Shown here piece by piece: positions 35,303-45,306 of a DNA stretch of 64,000 bases. Each line of letters starts with the position of its first letter. Positions within the stretch are counted from its first letter, which is position 1. Location: assembly GCF_900102545.1 (NCBI RefSeq), contig NZ_FNBN01000001.1:1070221-1134220 (forward strand), given 5' to 3'. A program made the translations under genes and the position numbers. Under the pieces are notes generated by a model. The model was not told the DNA's origin. It saw nothing but the letters and a program-made list of their open reading frames with translations, and searched no databases. Origin of the DNA: Chitinophaga filiformis. Lineage in GTDB: Bacteria > Bacteroidota > Bacteroidia > Chitinophagales > Chitinophagaceae.

Positions 35303-36748
35303 TTAGTTAGTGTCCCACCAAACTTTGTCGTAAACCCGTTTAGCGCCGGGGAATTTAGGGTTCCTGGTGATCTCTGAGCCCGGATACAGGAAACGCTGTG
35401 GCATCTGGCCTGCTGGCAGTATAGAAGCCTGGGAACGAACCAGAAAGGAGGGGTAGCCGGTACGACGCCATTCTGTCCATGCTTCGAAGTTCTGGTTTCC
35501 GCACATTGCGAAGTATTTCTGCGTAATGATTGCTTTTACCTGAGTTTCAGTACCTGTGGCAGGGAATGCAGCAACTGCGTCAATGATATAGTTTCCCGGA
35601 ACAATGTTATAAGCAGCAAAGCTGGCCGTGATACCCTGTCGATACAGAGCCCTGGCATCGCCTGGCAGGTAGCCGCGGGCAACAGCTTCTGCCTGCAGGA
35701 AATAGCTTTCAGCAGCAGAGATAAATTTCACAGGGGCCAGGGCAGAGGAGTCATTCTGTCCGTAAGCGCCGACAGCGACACCTGGTGCAGAGAAACGATA
35801 GTTCCACTGTGTTTTGTAACTACCCTGAGGAATACCTGCTATACCAAAGGTATCAGGAGTAGTTCTGTAGAAAGTGAATACACGTGGATCGTTCAGGGCA
35901 TTCATCTGGTCAACGGCGGTGCTGCTCGCGATCAGGTTCTGTGTTCTTCCGAGTCCAAGTACTTCAGCAAACAAGGGATTATTGTTTCCATTAGTATTTA
36001 TATAGCTGATTTTCGCGTCTGATGTCAGGAATGTTGCGCCGGCAAGAGTCGCTATACCCTGAGCCACAAATGCAGAATCAATTTTTGCCAACCGCATATA
36101 TGTACGAAGTTTCAGGGTATTACCGAAAGCCTTCCAGTTGGCCATATTACCGCCAAAGATCAGGTCATCATTTCCCGGCCTGACAGTATTCACCGCATCT
36201 ATCCGCTTCAAACCTCTGTCGATCATAGCCAAAATACTATCATATACCATTTTCTGCGGATCATAGGTTGTAGCCAGGATATTAGAGGTACCCACCCTGA
36301 TAGCATCCCTTAGGGGAACATCCCCAAATCCGTCTGTCAGTAACTGGTAGCTGTAAGCCTTCAGCAGTTCAGCGATACCTGCATATTGATCCCATCTTTT
36401 GATGTACGCCTTATCAATGATTGTCTGCAGATTCTGTAAAGCACCTATATACAGGAATTGCCAGGGTCTGTCAAAGCCGGATGGATCCAGATTTACCTGT
36501 TCGATATTCCTATACTGGGAAGAGCTGATATCCTGTGTCCAGTACTGAGCCCAGATGCCTCCGTAAACCTGGAAGTGGTTACCTAAAACCATGGCAATAT
36601 TTGCCTGACTGGTTGGCAACAGGTAGCCGGGATCCAGGTCAGCAGTTTTAGTAGGATTGTCATTTATATCGAGAAATTTACCACAGCCTGTTATTATGAG
36701 TGACAGCGCAGCAAAGATGCTTGTGGCTGAATTTATTATCTTCTTCAT
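35303..36748 (-). CDS. SusD-like nutrient-binding lipoprotein (pair C)
   Basis: A 481-residue lipoprotein of the second SusD-like family. I use the ATG at 36748 (MKKIINSATSIFAALSL) instead of the upstream MFKCRLI start. Lipobox IITGC is followed by GKFLDINDNP. The central part has YGGIWAQYWTQD and the C-terminal part has YFLQAEAVARGYL, QKYFAMCGNQNFEAWTEWRR and the FLYPGSEITRNPKFPGAKRV ending. It is clearly paralogous to pair D susD over its whole length. It lies 21 bases after its SusC. Confidence 0.93.
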   Translation of the reverse strand: MKKIINSATSIFAALSLIITGCGKFLDINDNPTKTADLDPGYLLPTSQANIAMVLGNHFQVYGGIWAQYWTQDISSSQYRNIEQVNLDPSGFDRPWQFLYIGALQNLQTIIDKAYIKRWDQYAGIAELLKAYSYQLLTDGFGDVPLRDAIRVGTSNILATTYDPQKMVYDSILAMIDRGLKRIDAVNTVRPGNDDLIFGGNMANWKAFGNTLKLRTYMRLAKIDSAFVAQGIATLAGATFLTSDAKISYINTNGNNNPLFAEVLGLGRTQNLIASSTAVDQMNALNDPRVFTFYRTTPDTFGIAGIPQGSYKTQWNYRFSAPGVAVGAYGQNDSSALAPVKFISAAESYFLQAEAVARGYLPGDARALYRQGITASFAAYNIVPGNYIIDAVAAFPATGTETQVKAIITQKYFAMCGNQNFEAWTEWRRTGYPSFLVRSQASILPAGQMPQRFLYPGSEITRNPKFPGAKRVYDKVWWDTN

Positions 36749-36769
36749 TATAAGCCTGCATTTAAACAT

Positions 36770-39700
36770 TCAAAAGGTTGCTCTTATATTAAAACCAATG
36801 TTCTTCAAAGAAGGTAGTGCAATGAAGTCCAAACCCTGCTCGTTACTGGTACCACCGGAGTTCACTTCCGGATCGGCATACTTGTTTCTGGCCCATAAGG
36901 CAAGGTTATTACCAAACAATCCTACTGTGAGATCTCTGAATTGGCTCCTGTTCCTGACTCCCGGGATACGATATGTCAGGCTTGCTTCCCGAAGCCTGAT
37001 ATAAGATGCATCAAGCACATTCTGACCATCAGGCTTGTTTGTCCAGTATTGTTCCGGAAAATAAGGAGTCGTGTTAGGTACCAGTCTGCCAGTGCCATCA
37101 TTAGCCACTGAGTTAGGCCAGATTGCACCTAAACGGCTTTGACCGGCAGTAACTTCAGACACTCCTGCAAGATCTGTGACATCTTTCGCATAAGAGAAAA
37201 ACCTGTTACCCTGCTTGGAATCAAACAGGATACTGAAACTCCATCCTTTATAAAGTGCATTCAAGCCCCAGGAAGCCTGGTATTCAGGGTTGAAAGAACC
37301 GAGGTAAATGGCAGTTGAAGTACTCAACGGAAGACCTGTAGACCGGTCTACAATCACATGCCCCTGATTATCCCGTAAGATGTCCTGCGCATAGAATTCA
37401 CCGTAAGATTTGCCTTTGGCAGCGACAATGCTCATGCCAGGGAACCCGCCGATCACAATTTGGTTGCCAACGCCTACATCCAATACAGTGTTTTTGTTTC
37501 TGGTATAAGTGCCCAACAATTCAACAGACAGGCCCGAAGCAGTAAGAACAGGTGTTCCTCTCACGCCAATCTCAAGCCCCCTGTTCTCAATCATACCAGT
37601 GTTCAGTATTTTGGTAGCAGCACCGATAGATGGCACTAATGGGGCAGGAATAATCTGGTCCTGCGATTTGTTTTTATATACTGAAAGGTCGAGAAGTAGC
37701 CTGTCATCCATGAAATTAAGCTCCATGCCGATTTCATTGGCAATAGTGATCTCAGGTTTAAGATTTGCATTACCACTGATGCCGGACGGACTATAACCAT
37801 TTACACCCTTAAATGGGAATGTAGTACTACCAAATCCGCCATTAATGCTGGTGAGCTCGTAGTAAGTATGTAACAGATACGGATCAGCATCATTACCCGC
37901 CCGGGCCCAGCTTACTCTCAACTTACCCTGGGTTAGGACATGGTTGAAATAACTGTCCCTGAACAGTTCCGAGAATACAAATGAACAGTTTACACCTGGA
38001 TAAAAGAAGGAATTGTTTCCCTTAGGTAATGTAGATGACCAGTCATTTCGTCCGTTTGCATTGATATAGATTACGTTTTTATAAGCCAGGTTCAACTCAC
38101 TATATATCCCAATTGAACGACGTTTTACTAATGCGTCATTAGTGGTGACGGGGCCATTGCTGTTGTCAAATCCATACCATCCAGGCACTATGAGGCCGGC
38201 AGCGTTTGTCTGCAGCGCTGTAGTATTTAATCCGCGCTGACGAACATTGTTGCCTATCATCAGGGAAGTATGAAAGTCAGGATTGAAGTTTTTCGTAACT
38301 GTAATTATTAAATCATGCGCTACTTCTGCGAAGTCATGTTGCTCCTTACTGTAATGACCACTTGCTGTTTGTATGTTCCTGGTCTGGCTGTAATTCCCGG
38401 CATCGTCTGCGGGAATGAATGAATATTTAGGCTGCTTATGGATGCGCCGGTCAGCATATATGTCAACACCAACCCTTTCCATTACAGTTAGCCCTTTTAA
38501 AGGTTTGTATTCTAACGTAAACGCACCGGTGATTCTGTCCACATTGTTCTCATTCCTGTAGTTTCGAAGAATGAAATAGGGGCTTCTGGTATAAGCACCA
38601 TAGTACCCATAATAAGGCAATCCATTTGCATTAAGCAGATTACCGAAGCTATAGTAAGGGTTGTTCATGTCTCCCATTTTGTCGATAGGGATATCACGTG
38701 GTGTTTGTAGTAAGATGTTGTATACGGAACCTTTACCCTGACCACCTTGTACAATAGCGCTGTTGATTTTACTATAATTGAAATTAACAGAAGTGTAAAT
38801 CTTATTATTCAGTTCAGCACTACCATTGAAACGGACACCATATTTATTGTACTTGTCGTAATCACCTGGCATAATTCCATTAGCGTTAAGGCTATTCAGC
38901 GACAGATAATAAGTGGTTTTATCACCGGCTCCCGATAATGACAGATGTGTATTCACCATTTTGCCCGGTTCAAAGAATTTTTTCACTGCATCCTTCTCAG
39001 CGCTGTAAACCTTCTTTAATCTTACACCGTTGATGGATTGTCCCCATTCTTCTTCAGCACCAGTAAATGGGCGCCCCCAGCTTAGGTTTTCTTTTGGATC
39101 GATATCAAAGCCATCACCGTTCTGATTCAGATAGCCCTGACCGTATTGGTTCTGAAAATCAGGCAATTTAGCAATATTGGAGAGCGTTAATGTTGAACTT
39201 AACATCACTTCGTTTTCCTTTCTATTATTCTTCCCACCCTTCCTTGTTGTGATCATCAATGCACCGTTAGACGCCCGCGAACCATACAATGCGGCTGCCG
39301 CGGGGCCTTTCAGCACAGTTATGGATTCGACATCCTCAGGGTCCAGGTCATTACCACGGCTTCCGAAATCGGTATAGGCCAGATTGTTGTCACTAGTGCT
39401 AATACCGGAGTTATCAATCAGCACTCCATCGACAACCATTAAGGCCTGGTTGTCACCGATAATAGAAGAACCACCCCTCAATACGATCCTGGAAGAACCT
39501 CCGGGAGCATTTGAACCGGTAGTAACATTCGCACCCGCTACTTTACCTGCAAGCGCATTCAATAGACTAATACTATGGCCACGCATCAGTTCATCATGCA
39601 TTAAAATCGGAGCTGCATAGCCCAGGGATATTTTGTTGCGGCGGATGGCGTTTGCTGTTACAACCGATTCATTAAGCTTGTTAACATCGGGATGTAATAC

Positions 39701-39976
39701 TACATTTTGCTTTGTACCGGCGCCCAATTTTATTTCCTGGTCTTTCATGCCTATGAACTTAACGACCAGGGCAGAAGCTCCTGCCGGTACCTGAATGGTA
39801 TACTCTCCATTTGCGTTGGTGACAGTGCCGGCTGTAATACCTTTAACTATGACTGTAGCGCCAACTACCAGACCTCCGTCAGCGAAAGTGATCTTTCCGG
39901 TAATGGAGCGATTTTGCGCAACCACCTGTCCTACCAGTAATGTGGCAGACAGGAAAAAAATAGGACTTTTCCTCAT
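36770..39976 (-). CDS. SusC/RagA family TonB-linked outer membrane protein (pair C)
   Basis: A 1068-residue TonB-dependent transporter. Signal peptide MRKSPIFFLSATLLVGQVVA, carboxypeptidase-regulatory-like domain (about 22-105), plug (about 115-240, with MVVDGVLIDNSG and AALYGSRASNGALMITT) and barrel ending in IGFNIRATF. It is strongly similar to pair D susC from the signal peptide to the end, with many scattered substitutions, for example in the plug (SRIVLRGGSSI is kept while the DNNLAYTDFG loop differs). This indicates an older tandem duplication. It works with the SusD encoded downstream. Confidence 0.94.
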   Translation of the reverse strand: MRKSPIFFLSATLLVGQVVAQNRSITGKITFADGGLVVGATVIVKGITAGTVTNANGEYTIQVPAGASALVVKFIGMKDQEIKLGAGTKQNVVLHPDVNKLNESVVTANAIRRNKISLGYAAPILMHDELMRGHSISLLNALAGKVAGANVTTGSNAPGGSSRIVLRGGSSIIGDNQALMVVDGVLIDNSGISTSDNNLAYTDFGSRGNDLDPEDVESITVLKGPAAAALYGSRASNGALMITTRKGGKNNRKENEVMLSSTLTLSNIAKLPDFQNQYGQGYLNQNGDGFDIDPKENLSWGRPFTGAEEEWGQSINGVRLKKVYSAEKDAVKKFFEPGKMVNTHLSLSGAGDKTTYYLSLNSLNANGIMPGDYDKYNKYGVRFNGSAELNNKIYTSVNFNYSKINSAIVQGGQGKGSVYNILLQTPRDIPIDKMGDMNNPYYSFGNLLNANGLPYYGYYGAYTRSPYFILRNYRNENNVDRITGAFTLEYKPLKGLTVMERVGVDIYADRRIHKQPKYSFIPADDAGNYSQTRNIQTASGHYSKEQHDFAEVAHDLIITVTKNFNPDFHTSLMIGNNVRQRGLNTTALQTNAAGLIVPGWYGFDNSNGPVTTNDALVKRRSIGIYSELNLAYKNVIYINANGRNDWSSTLPKGNNSFFYPGVNCSFVFSELFRDSYFNHVLTQGKLRVSWARAGNDADPYLLHTYYELTSINGGFGSTTFPFKGVNGYSPSGISGNANLKPEITIANEIGMELNFMDDRLLLDLSVYKNKSQDQIIPAPLVPSIGAATKILNTGMIENRGLEIGVRGTPVLTASGLSVELLGTYTRNKNTVLDVGVGNQIVIGGFPGMSIVAAKGKSYGEFYAQDILRDNQGHVIVDRSTGLPLSTSTAIYLGSFNPEYQASWGLNALYKGWSFSILFDSKQGNRFFSYAKDVTDLAGVSEVTAGQSRLGAIWPNSVANDGTGRLVPNTTPYFPEQYWTNKPDGQNVLDASYIRLREASLTYRIPGVRNRSQFRDLTVGLFGNNLALWARNKYADPEVNSGGTSNEQGLDFIALPSLKNIGFNIRATF

Positions 39977-40109
39977 AAGATTAAATGATAAGGTTGAAAT
40001 CTAGATCTGTATGAACAAATACGTTGAAGGGCGTATTCAACTCAAATTGATATACACGGAGTGTAAGGGGTATTCACGGTCCTTTTATAAGGGTTTATTA
40101 ATTCCTTGT

Positions 40110-40129
40110 CCCTGCTTTCATTGTTTAAC
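40110..40129 (-). promoter_or_regulatory. Leader element of pair C shared with pair D
   Basis: On the minus strand this reads GTTAAACAATGAAAGCAGGG; the pair D counterpart at 45222-45241 reads GTTAAACAACAAAGACAGGG. It sits just downstream of the presumed promoter in both cases. Being kept while the surrounding leader has diverged suggests function. Confidence 0.5.
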
Positions 40130-40214
40130 GGGGTATCGATATCCAAATACGGTAATTAACTAACATTCACTCAGACAATATTGATGGTCCGAAAAAGCAG
40201 GTAGAAGGTGGGCA

Positions 40215-40268
40215 AAAAAACTTCGGGGGCTGACAAAAAAGTCTTTTACTCTTTTGTCAGCCCCCGAA
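40215..40268 (-). terminator. Rho-independent terminator after pair D susD
   Basis: On the minus strand TTCGGGGGCTGACAAAA pairs with TTTTGTCAGCCCCCGAA (40252-40268 with 40222-40238), followed by GTTTTTTTG. It lies 21 bases past the susD stop. Confidence 0.92.
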
Positions 40269-40288
40269 AACTATCTATCTGTTATTGC

Positions 40289-41755
40289 TTAGTCTTTGGT
40301 ATCCCACCAAACCTTATCGGTGATGGTTTTTGCTCCCGGGAAGTTAGGGTTCCTGGTCAGCTCAGTGTTAGGATACAGGAAGCGCACAGGGTAAGTGCCT
40401 GCTGGCAATGTACCTGTAACAGGTTTTACAAAGAAATCTTTAGGATATCCTGTGCGACGCCATTCTGTCCACGCTTCGAAGTTCTGGTTGAGCGCCATTG
40501 CAAAGTATTTCTGTATCTGGATCGCCTCTACCTGTGCTTCAACACCTGTAGCAGGGAATGCTGCAACCTGGGTAGTGATATAGGTACCTGGTGTAGCATT
40601 ATAAGCGTCAAAACTAGCCTGAATACCCTGCTGATACAAAGTTGCTGCATTGCCGGTCAGCCAGCCTCTTGCAGCTGCTTCTGCCTGCAGGAAGTAGCTT
40701 TCATAGCTGGAGATGAATTTAACAGGCGCTGTTGCTGCCGCTTCATTCAGCGGATCTGCACCAAAAATAGTCGCTGGAGTAGAACCGTTAGGACCAACAT
40801 CGTAGCTGGCCTGATCCATACCTCTTCTGATCAGTGTGCCTCCCACGCTCAGTGTCTGGAAGTATACATTGATTCTCGGGTCATTCCTTGACTGCATTTG
40901 TTTGAACAAGGTGTTACTTGCTCTCAGCTGACGGTATTGTCCCAGTGCAAAGAGTTCAGCATAGAGCGGGTTGTTGTTGCTACCTGTAGTGATATAATCA
41001 ATTTTTGCATCTTCTGTCAGGAATTCAGCGCCAGAGGTACCCAATGCCTTTATACCAGCTTCTGCTTTTCCGGCATTCACATACGATAAGCGCAGATAAG
41101 CCCTTAATTTCAGTGTGTTTGCGAATCGGGTCCACTGGTCCATGTCTCCACCGAAGATCAGGTCTTCTGAACCTGGCAGGAATGCTGACTCAGGGTCAAT
41201 CCAGCCTTTTGCTCTGTCGATCATAGCAAAAATGCTGTCATATACCTCCGCCTGAGCATCATAGTGAGGCGCATAGTTCTCGTTACTTTCGCCCTGCAGT
41301 GCATCTTTTAACGGAATATCACCGAAAGCGTCTGTCAGCAACTGCAGATCATATGCTTTCATCAGCAGGGAAATAGCAGCATATTGTCTGTACCTCTCTT
41401 CTCCTGATTTGTTGATGATCAGCTGCAGGTCCGTCATAGCATCAGCATAAAGCGTTGACCATGGTCTGTCAAAGCTGGAACCCTGTATGAGGTACTGCTC
41501 GATAGATTTATACTGGGAGTTACCGAAGTTCTGTGTCCAGTACTGGTTCCAGATACCACCGTAAATCTGGAACTGGCAACCAACTACCATTGCGATCGCT
41601 GCCTGTGAAGACGGTAATATGAGCGCAGGTTCAGCGCTTTCTGCCAGGTTCGGATTATCATTTATATCCAGGAAGTTAGAACAACCTGTTATTGTGAGAG
41701 ACAGTGCAGTGAGAAAACCTGCAGCTGACCTGATTAGAATATTCTTTTTTGTCAT
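40289..41755 (-). CDS. SusD-like nutrient-binding lipoprotein (pair D)
   Basis: A 488-residue SusD-like lipoprotein, paralogue of the pair C protein. Lipobox TITGC followed by SNFLDINDNP. It shares YGGIWNQYWTQNFG, YFLQAEAAARGWLTG, QKYFAMALNQNFEAWTEWRR and FLYPNTELTRNPNFPGAKTI with pair C. Ligand-facing loops differ, notably near GGTLIRRGMDQASYDVGP, which has no counterpart in pair C. It follows its SusC by 19 bases and ends in a strong terminator. Confidence 0.94.
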   Translation of the reverse strand: MTKKNILIRSAAGFLTALSLTITGCSNFLDINDNPNLAESAEPALILPSSQAAIAMVVGCQFQIYGGIWNQYWTQNFGNSQYKSIEQYLIQGSSFDRPWSTLYADAMTDLQLIINKSGEERYRQYAAISLLMKAYDLQLLTDAFGDIPLKDALQGESNENYAPHYDAQAEVYDSIFAMIDRAKGWIDPESAFLPGSEDLIFGGDMDQWTRFANTLKLRAYLRLSYVNAGKAEAGIKALGTSGAEFLTEDAKIDYITTGSNNNPLYAELFALGQYRQLRASNTLFKQMQSRNDPRINVYFQTLSVGGTLIRRGMDQASYDVGPNGSTPATIFGADPLNEAAATAPVKFISSYESYFLQAEAAARGWLTGNAATLYQQGIQASFDAYNATPGTYITTQVAAFPATGVEAQVEAIQIQKYFAMALNQNFEAWTEWRRTGYPKDFFVKPVTGTLPAGTYPVRFLYPNTELTRNPNFPGAKTITDKVWWDTKD

Positions 41756-41774
41756 TTTCTTAGCTCTTTAATCG

Positions 41775-44700
41775 TTAAAATGTCACTCTTACATTGAAAC
41801 CATAGTTCCTCAGAGATGGCTGAGCTGTGAAGTCAAAACCCTGTTCATTGGTAGCACCGCCAGAGTTAACTTCCGGATCAGCAAACTTGTTCTGTTTTGC
41901 AGTCCACAGTCCCAGGTTGTTACCGAACAGACCTACGGTGATGTCACCGAACGGACTTCTGCTCAGCAGATTCTTAGGCAGTCTGTAAGAGAGACTTGCT
42001 TCACGTAATCTGATATAAGATGCATCAATAACATGTTGTCCGGAAGGAATAACAGAAGAGAAGTAAGCTTGCTTAGAATAGTTTACTTCAGTGTTAGGCA
42101 CCAGTTTACCAGTTCCATCATCTACTACAGAGTTAGGGAATGGAGCGTCTTCACGTCCGCCCTCAGCTGTTTCCCATGCAGCACCTGTGAAGTCCAGGAT
42201 GTCTTTTGTACGGGAGTAAAACTGATTACCTTGTTTAGTATCAAACAGAATGCTGAAGGTGAAGCCTTTATAAGAGGCGTTAGCGCCCCAGGAAGCCTGG
42301 TATTTAGGATTGTAAGAACCCAGGTAAACGGCAGAAGGCGTCAGCAGCGGCATACCTGTTGAAGCGCTTACAATTACATGGCCCTGTGCATCGTGTTGAA
42401 TATCCTGTGCATAGAAAGTACCATAAGGTTTGCCCTTTGCAGCAACGATACTCATACCACCAACACCACCAATTACTACCTGGTCTACACCATTTGCGAT
42501 GTCAACTACAGTGTTCTTGTTGCGGGTATAGGTTCCGAACAGTTCCAGGCTGAAACCTGATGCAGTACGGATAGGAGTACCTCTCACGCCCAATTCCACA
42601 CCTTTGTTTTCTACCTCACCGGTGTTCAGCACTTTGGCAGTGAAACCAGAAGATGTAGCGATCGGCACATTCAGGATCTGGTCTTTAGATTTGTTTTTAT
42701 AATAAGAGAAATCTATAGAGAGCCTGTTATCCAGGAAGTTCAATTCAGTACCTACTTCAAACGCAGTTGTGATCTCAGGTTTCAGGGCATTGTTACCGAT
42801 CAGGTTACCGTAAGTGAAGCCTGGAATAGAATTGAATGGGAAGGTGATGCTACCGAAACCACTGGTAAAGTCAGCTTTACCGTAGTAGGTACGCAACAGG
42901 TATGGATTAGCGTCGTTACCTACCTGCGCCCAGCTTGCACGGATCTTACCGTAGTTCAGGATGTGCGCCAGACCAGTTTCTTTGGTCAGTTCAGTGAATA
43001 CGAATGAACCGTTTACACTTGGATAGAAGAAGGACCTGTTTGATTTAGGCAATGTAGAAGACCAGTCATTTCTGGCAGTAGCGCCTAAATAGATCATGTT
43101 CTTGTAAGACAGGTTCAGATCTGCATACAAAGCAACCAGACGACGGGTTGTACGCTCGTTGAAAGTGTATACAGGACCGTTACTGTTGTCCAGGTTGTAC
43201 CATCCTGGAATAACCAGACCATTTAACTGGTTAGTCTGCGTTTCCAAGGTATTGAATGTACGCTGACGGATGTTGTTACCCACCATCAGGGACGTTTTGA
43301 AATCAGGACCGAAATCTTTCTTTGCAGTGATCATCAGGTCGTGAGTGATCTCGCTCAGGTTGTACTGATCTTCACCGTATTTACCGGTCTGGATCAGACG
43401 GTTATCTTCCGGATCGTACCATTCTCCCGCATCATCAGCAGGCAGGTAATCAAATTTAGGATACTTATACTGGCGACGGTCTGAATAAACGTCAGCGCCT
43501 AATCTTTCCAATACATCCAACCATTCTGTAGGTTTATAACCTATTGAGAAGTTACCACTCACCCTATCCACATCGTTCAGGTTTTGGTAGTTCTTCAGAA
43601 TATAGTATGGGCTGATAGTATATACACCATAGAAACCGTAGGTTGGGTTACCAGCAGCATCGTGGGTTACACCATATCCATAGTAAGGATTATTCAGATC
43701 ACCCATTTTGTCCAGAGGAATGTCGCGGGGAGTCTGTAACACGTTATCAAACACAGATGCATTACCCTGACCACCCTGGATCATGCGGCTGAAGATCTTG
43801 TTATAGTTAACGTTAACGGCAGTAGTGAATTTGTTGCTCAGCTGTGCGGTACCATTGAAACGAATACCATACTTATTGTATCTGTCATAATTGTCAGGCA
43901 TTACTCCATCAGAGTTCAGACTGTTTACAGACAGGTAATAAGTGGTCTTTTCCCCGGCGCCTGATAAGGACAGGTTGTTATTCACTGTCTTCCCTGTTTC
44001 GAAGAAATTCTTCACGTTATCAGGCTGTGCTGAATAAGGTTTCATCTGTCTTACACCATTGATGGACTGTCCCCATGCCTGGTTAACGCCAGTGAATTTA
44101 GGACCCCATGTCCAGTTCTCACGTGGATCATTAGTTTCACCATCGTAACCCTGACCGTAATCGTTCTGGAATTCAGGCAGTTTTACTACGTTAGAGAAAG
44201 TAACTGCTGTATTGAAAGCAACTTCATTCTTTTTGTTGGATGCTTTCTTACCGCTCTTGGTGGTGATGATCAATGCACCGTTGGAAGCACGGGAACCATA
44301 CAACGCAGCTGCTGCAGGTCCTTTCAGCACGGTAACAGACTCGATGTCTTCAGGGTTGATATCGTTACCACGGTTACCAAAGTCAACGGTGCTACGGCTG
44401 TCGCCACCACCGATGATGCTGGAGTTATCGATGGGTACACCATCTACAACCATCAGCGCCTGGTTATTACCGGTGATGGAAGAACCACCCCTTAATACGA
44501 TCCTGGAAGAACTTCCCGGAGCATTGGAACCAGAAGAGATGTTCACACCGGCTACTTTACCTGCAAGTGCATTCAGTGGGCTTGTGCTCTGACCTCTGGT
44601 CAGTTCATCATTTTTCAAAGTTGGAGCTGCGTAACCCAGAGATGCTTTATCGCGGCGGATAGCGTTAGCTGTTACAACAGTCTCAGTAAGTTTGGTAACA

Positions 44701-44993
44701 TCGGGATATAATACCACATTGTGTTTTGCGCCAGTGCCCAGTTTTATTTCCTGGTCTTTCATACCCACGAACTTAACGATCAGGGCTGTAGCGTTTTCTG
44801 GTACCTGAATGGTATACTCACCATTCATGTTGGTTACAGTACCGGTTGTGGTACCTTTAACAATGACTGTAGCGCCTATCACCGGACTACCATCATCAGC
44901 GGAAGTAATCTTCCCTGTAATGGGACGGTTTTGCGCAACCACCTGCCCTACCACTAATACAGTGGACAGGAGGAAAATTAGACTTTTCCTCAT
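41775..44993 (-). CDS. SusC/RagA family TonB-linked outer membrane protein (pair D)
   Basis: A 1072-residue TonB-dependent transporter with signal peptide MRKSLIFLLSTVLVVGQVVA, carboxypeptidase-regulatory-like domain (about 22-105, PVIGATVIVKGTTTGTVTN), plug (about 115-245, MVVDGVPIDNSS and AALYGSRASNGALIITT) and barrel ending in YGFNVRVTF. Closest relative in the window is pair C. Its 5' region is long: the best promoter match lies about 260 bases upstream and carries the shared leader element. A transposase-derived regulator gene is encoded just beyond that promoter on the same strand. Confidence 0.95.
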   Translation of the reverse strand: MRKSLIFLLSTVLVVGQVVAQNRPITGKITSADDGSPVIGATVIVKGTTTGTVTNMNGEYTIQVPENATALIVKFVGMKDQEIKLGTGAKHNVVLYPDVTKLTETVVTANAIRRDKASLGYAAPTLKNDELTRGQSTSPLNALAGKVAGVNISSGSNAPGSSSRIVLRGGSSITGNNQALMVVDGVPIDNSSIIGGGDSRSTVDFGNRGNDINPEDIESVTVLKGPAAAALYGSRASNGALIITTKSGKKASNKKNEVAFNTAVTFSNVVKLPEFQNDYGQGYDGETNDPRENWTWGPKFTGVNQAWGQSINGVRQMKPYSAQPDNVKNFFETGKTVNNNLSLSGAGEKTTYYLSVNSLNSDGVMPDNYDRYNKYGIRFNGTAQLSNKFTTAVNVNYNKIFSRMIQGGQGNASVFDNVLQTPRDIPLDKMGDLNNPYYGYGVTHDAAGNPTYGFYGVYTISPYYILKNYQNLNDVDRVSGNFSIGYKPTEWLDVLERLGADVYSDRRQYKYPKFDYLPADDAGEWYDPEDNRLIQTGKYGEDQYNLSEITHDLMITAKKDFGPDFKTSLMVGNNIRQRTFNTLETQTNQLNGLVIPGWYNLDNSNGPVYTFNERTTRRLVALYADLNLSYKNMIYLGATARNDWSSTLPKSNRSFFYPSVNGSFVFTELTKETGLAHILNYGKIRASWAQVGNDANPYLLRTYYGKADFTSGFGSITFPFNSIPGFTYGNLIGNNALKPEITTAFEVGTELNFLDNRLSIDFSYYKNKSKDQILNVPIATSSGFTAKVLNTGEVENKGVELGVRGTPIRTASGFSLELFGTYTRNKNTVVDIANGVDQVVIGGVGGMSIVAAKGKPYGTFYAQDIQHDAQGHVIVSASTGMPLLTPSAVYLGSYNPKYQASWGANASYKGFTFSILFDTKQGNQFYSRTKDILDFTGAAWETAEGGREDAPFPNSVVDDGTGKLVPNTEVNYSKQAYFSSVIPSGQHVIDASYIRLREASLSYRLPKNLLSRSPFGDITVGLFGNNLGLWTAKQNKFADPEVNSGGATNEQGFDFTAQPSLRNYGFNVRVTF

Positions 44994-45221
44994 AAGCTTT
45001 GTTGTTTCTGGTTGTTTAGTTAAATATTCAAATGAAATAGAATATAGTTCTCAGGAAACCGACCACTGGATCTGAGCGCTTGTCCTACGTTGATAAAATA
45101 CTAATTGAAAAAATACATTTTGGTTCCCCTAAACGCAATTAACAATACTTGTCCTAAATTCCTTAAATGAGTATACAGAGGGTGAGAAGCCGTTCCACGG
45201 CCATTTCTCATAAGCAATTAA

Positions 45222-45241
45222 CCCTGTCTTTGTTGTTTAAC
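45222..45241 (-). promoter_or_regulatory. Leader element of pair D shared with pair C
   Basis: Minus-strand sequence GTTAAACAACAAAGACAGGG, about 14 bases downstream of the TATATTTG element. The same block occurs before pair C susC at the same distance from the promoter position, although the two leaders differ in total length (about 255 against 160 bases). Confidence 0.5.
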
Positions 45242-45255
45242 TTAATTTTAACGTT

Positions 45256-45263
45256 CAAATATA
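45256..45263 (-). promoter_or_regulatory. Candidate -7 promoter element of pair D
   Basis: TATATTTG on the minus strand, a full TAnnTTTG match. A second match, TACTTTTG, lies at 45287-45294 and supplies a TTTG slightly farther upstream than the usual -33 spacing. Confidence 0.5.
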
Positions 45264-45306
45264 AGTTTATTAACAATAATTCTGAACAAAAGTAGTTAAC
45301 AAATTA

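Larger units (their letters stand above)
39977..40288. other. Promoter and leader region of pair C
   Basis: 312 bases between pair D susD and pair C susC. It contains the pair D terminator (40215-40268), a leader element shared with pair D (40110-40129) and, 14 bases upstream of that, CGTATTTG on the minus strand (40144-40151) at the place where pair D has the consensus TATATTTG. Confidence 0.6.
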
